Part shown: piece by piece, positions 62,863 to 64,000 of the stretch
Numbering within the stretch: position 1 is the stretch's first letter
Layout of the letters: each line of letters opens with the position of its first letter
DNA from: Myxococcales bacterium
GTDB taxonomy: Bacteria > Myxococcota_A > Polyangia > Polyangiales > Polyangiaceae
NCBI GenBank assembly: GCA_016794345.1
Contig: JAEUKE010000258.1
Span: forward strand, 62,001 to 126,000
Length of the DNA stretch: 64,000 bases
Direction: 5' to 3'
Program-made: the position numbers and the translations under genes
The notes under the pieces: model-generated
The model's input: the letters and a program-made list of their open reading frames with translations, nothing else
Told to the model about the DNA's origin: nothing
Database searches by the model: none

Positions 62863-63953
62863 TGACTGCGTGGGCTCCGCGCCCCCTCGCCTCGTCGGTC
62901 GCCGTATTCGCGATTGCGTGCAGCGCATCGGCCCCGCCAACTTCTCCTTCTGTGCTGTCCTCGGCTTCGGCAGCGCCCGCTTCGGCCCCTACGCCCGGCG
63001 CGATCATCCAGGTGCGCTACAGTCTCGCCGCCGACGTGTTCGAGGTGCTCGACAACACCTCGGCCTGGTACCGGAAGAAGTGTGACCCGGAGTACCGCGC
63101 GGCCTGGGAGAGCGACCTCGGCCTCACGCCCGAGGATGAGCGCTGGTTCGAGCGGTATGCCGAGATCCGCAAGCGCCATTACCCGATGCCTCCCGAGGAA
63201 GAGGGCCCGCCGATTCTCTTCGCTCCCGAGAAGCACGACGTCCTCGCTGACGCCTTCTACGCCGCCGGATCGGTGAGCGATGCGCTCGCGGCCTTGCGCC
63301 CGCATCTCCCACCCGATGACGTCGACACGCTCCAGCGCTTCTACGCCGCCATGCAGCCGCGCGCGCAACGATGGCTCGACGAGAGCGGTGCGTTCGTGGA
63401 GGTCGCCACGAGCCTGAGCGCGCGGCTCGACCAAGCTGACGTTCGCTCGTTCGCCGAGCGCATGGCGCGGTTCTACGGCGTGACGCCGGCAGCCTCCTTC
63501 ACGGTCCTCCTCGTCTGGTGGCCTCCCGTCGACCACGTCACCGCGTCGAACCGCGGGTCGACCCTGCTCATGAAGTACAACCCCGTGCGCCACCGCGATC
63601 GGGCGGAGCGCGACGTCGACGTCCCCATTCACGAGCTCGCGCATTTCACCTCGTCGCGCCAGTCGGCCGAGCAGAAGCGCGACCTCTCGGCCGCGTTCCT
63701 CTCGAGCTGCGCGAGCCACCCCGAGCCGAGCCCGGCTCTCCTGGAAGAGCCACTCGCGGTCGCCCAGCAGAAGGTCTTCCTCTCCTTCGCGGAACCGTCG
63801 AGGCTCCACCTCGAAGCGCCCTGGTATGGCGGTGCGCCCTGGACAGACGGCTACGCCAAGCGCATCTATCCGAGCGTGCGCGCGCGCTACGAAGAAGGCC
63901 AACCGATGGACCAGGCATGGATGCGCTCGCTCGGGGCGCGCTGCATGAACTGA
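62859..63953 (+). CDS. HExxH-type putative metallopeptidase lipoprotein
   Basis: A 364-residue lipoprotein (MMTAWAPRPLASSVAVFAIA, lipobox AIAC). A Ser/Ala/Pro linker is followed by a helical domain. The likely zinc motif is HELAH (His258, Glu259, His262) in DVPIHELAHFTSS; a downstream acidic helix (LLEEPLAVAQQKVF) may supply the third ligand, as in gluzincins. The family is not recognised and the domain is smaller than most; an envelope protease or inactive relative is possible. The ATG overlaps the preceding stop (tgatga). Bases 63954-64000 hold no gene. Confidence 0.72.
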   Translation: MMTAWAPRPLASSVAVFAIACSASAPPTSPSVLSSASAAPASAPTPGAIIQVRYSLAADVFEVLDNTSAWYRKKCDPEYRAAWESDLGLTPEDERWFERYAEIRKRHYPMPPEEEGPPILFAPEKHDVLADAFYAAGSVSDALAALRPHLPPDDVDTLQRFYAAMQPRAQRWLDESGAFVEVATSLSARLDQADVRSFAERMARFYGVTPAASFTVLLVWWPPVDHVTASNRGSTLLMKYNPVRHRDRAERDVDVPIHELAHFTSSRQSAEQKRDLSAAFLSSCASHPEPSPALLEEPLAVAQQKVFLSFAEPSRLHLEAPWYGGAPWTDGYAKRIYPSVRARYEEGQPMDQAWMRSLGARCMN

Positions 63954-64000
63954 GCTGGACGACGAGGGCTCGGCCTCACCGCGTCATCGCGACGAGCAGG

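Overview
The window looks like chromosomal DNA of a myxobacterium, most probably of the Polyangiales type. GC content is very high throughout, and genes are packed with many 4-base ATGA overlaps. A large share of the products are secreted lipoproteins that begin with a short lipobox signal followed by Ser/Thr/Gly-rich linkers or cysteine-rich repeats. Several are predicted haem proteins. This assignment is inference from style; there is no 16S gene in the window.

Layout. 0-3.7 kb: the 3' part of mpl (cell-wall recycling ligase), a 6S RNA gene with a terminator, a LysR regulator divergent from a secreted metallo-beta-lactamase-fold enzyme, and a tRNA-Ser(GGA) with a duplicated trailer. 3.8-11.4 kb: secreted and membrane proteins (a papain-like lipoprotein, a proline-rich membrane protein, unknown lipoproteins, a beta-propeller/di-haem cytochrome), then tRNA-Ser(CGA), again with a duplicated trailer. 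11.5-32.2 kb: a potassium-uptake super-cluster holding kup, a soluble GAF histidine kinase, a B12-type radical SAM gene, the deleted remains of a sugar ABC transporter, a second kup, kdpDE, a Ktr/Trk pair, an outer-membrane porin and kdpFABC with an extra micro-ORF. Three unrelated K+ import families and their sensor sit side by side.

32.2-39.6 kb: two genes that both seem to lack 5' ends at a likely breakpoint, a lectin-like lipoprotein, a queuosine-precursor transporter (YhhQ family), and a three-gene lipoprotein operon with two paralogous mono-haem cytochromes. 39.9-48.1 kb: guaB, an L,D-transpeptidase lipoprotein, an ECF sigma/anti-sigma/secretin-N0-bactofilin membrane operon, and recD2. 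48.1-52.9 kb: decaying accessory genes (an FAD oxidoreductase lacking its nucleotide-binding N-terminus and a GH31 glycosidase pseudogene) among lipoproteins and a STAS/SEC14-like protein. 53.0-56.6 kb: a minus-strand operon rph-rdgB-atpZ-atpI-atpB-atpE ending in a strong intrinsic terminator; the F1 genes are not in the window. 56.7-64 kb: small membrane, cysteine-rich and haem-type secreted proteins, an O-methyltransferase, a TPR protein, a ComEA-like helix-hairpin-helix protein with a hexanucleotide microsatellite, and an HExxH lipoprotein.

The most noteworthy features are the K+ super-cluster, the matching tandem duplications behind both tRNA-Ser genes, the paired mono-haem lipoproteins, the ECF/N0-bactofilin operon, and the loss of sugar-use genes (ABC transporter and GH31).
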